Assembly: GCA_041690535.1 (NCBI GenBank)
Contig: JAWLHA010000026.1
Coordinates: 1-57,015 of the forward strand
Source of the DNA: JAWLHA01 sp041690535
GTDB lineage: Bacteria; Pseudomonadota; Gammaproteobacteria; Thiohalomonadales; Thiohalomonadaceae
Direction: 5' to 3'
Length of the DNA: 57,015 bases
In this document: piece after piece, positions 56,894 through 57,015 of the stretch
Layout: every line of letters begins with the position of its first letter
How positions within the stretch are numbered: the stretch's first letter is position 1
Position numbers and translations under genes: made by a program
The notes under the pieces: model-generated
What the model saw: only the letters and a program-made list of their open reading frames with translations
The model's database searches: none
Told to the model about the DNA's origin: nothing

Positions 56894-57015
56894 CTAGAGC
56901 ACCGAACAGGTAAACCGAAAGATCGCCAATCGCAGCCAAGTTGCGCCGCAGGTGGCGGGGGCAGCGAACCGAGGTAGGGTGGATAAGCGCAGCGCATCCA
57001 CCCATTCGACGCCGC
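56894..57015. repeat. Family A repeat, cut by the window end
   Basis: It begins CTAGAGCACCGAACAGGTAA and runs to the last base. The orientation is opposite to copy 2 (tract before hairpin). Confidence 0.8.

Overview
This is GC-rich DNA from a gammaproteobacterium. The housekeeping gene order (rpe-gph-trpE, trpG-trpD-trpC, crp / osmC / speD / coq7, rplM-rpsI, rpiA / ilvA) resembles Chromatiales/Ectothiorhodospiraceae-type sulfur bacteria; that placement is an inference from recalled synteny, not from a search. The window is a core chromosome segment cut up by small dispersed repeats, one 15.3 kb genomic island, and a patch of Rpn-type nuclease genes and broken toxin-antitoxin genes.

Layout. 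1-4.2 kb: CopD-like membrane protein, rpe, gph and trpE. 4.2-10.2 kb: a repeat-rich stretch that separates trpE from trpGDC; it holds an RRM RNA-binding protein, an ABM-GNAT fusion, argD, and a TetR / AhpD-like / 73-residue protein set that shares a putative 20-bp operator. 10.4-12.9 kb: trpG-trpD-trpC. 13.5-22.4 kb: crp, osmC, a VOC protein, speD, coq7, a GlcF-like iron-sulfur protein, a thioredoxin-fold ferredoxin, an alpha/beta hydrolase, a NodI/NodJ-type ABC exporter, a putative small RNA, then rplM-rpsI. 22.9 kb: tRNA-Gln(CTG), which is the attachment site of the island.

Island (about 22917-38218). Its ends are 46-bp direct repeats of the tRNA-Gln 3' half, and both the tRNA terminator and the repeat are duplicated. 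A tyrosine integrase lies inside the right end, with an AlpA-like regulator and a DUF927 helicase nearby. The left half holds accessory genes (DUF2787, YkvA/DUF1232, LRAT domain, RadC/JAB). The centre carries a visibly more AT-rich cargo operon: WYL-domain regulator, TerB-like protein, glycine-zipper membrane protein, a putative nuclease-plus-membrane protein, and a YkgJ cysteine-cluster protein. This cargo is the best candidate for an undescribed anti-phage or toxin system. No structural, packaging or conjugation genes were seen, so the element looks satellite-like or mobilizable.

38.5-46.4 kb: three DUF4351/Rpn-type genes (one with a 12-bp minisatellite, one disrupted by an in-frame 126-bp insert), a porin, a G-rich heptamer repeat, an orphan MNT nucleotidyltransferase, and a toxin-antitoxin pair with a frameshifted toxin. 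46.6-57 kb: a 1280-residue FAD/Fe-S oxidoreductase, a GlcG/HbpS-like protein, PilZ and DUF2905 proteins, rpiA, ilvA, an EVE-domain protein and a small membrane protein.

Three families of MITE-like repeats are visible, and their target-site duplications can be read directly: family A (AGCACCGAACAG ends, CTAG on both sides), family B (CAGGGTRAACGCATAC ends, 10-bp duplications) and family C (GTAACTRCTCAC ends, 8-9-bp duplications). One family C copy sits inside a family B copy, which dates the insertions relative to each other.
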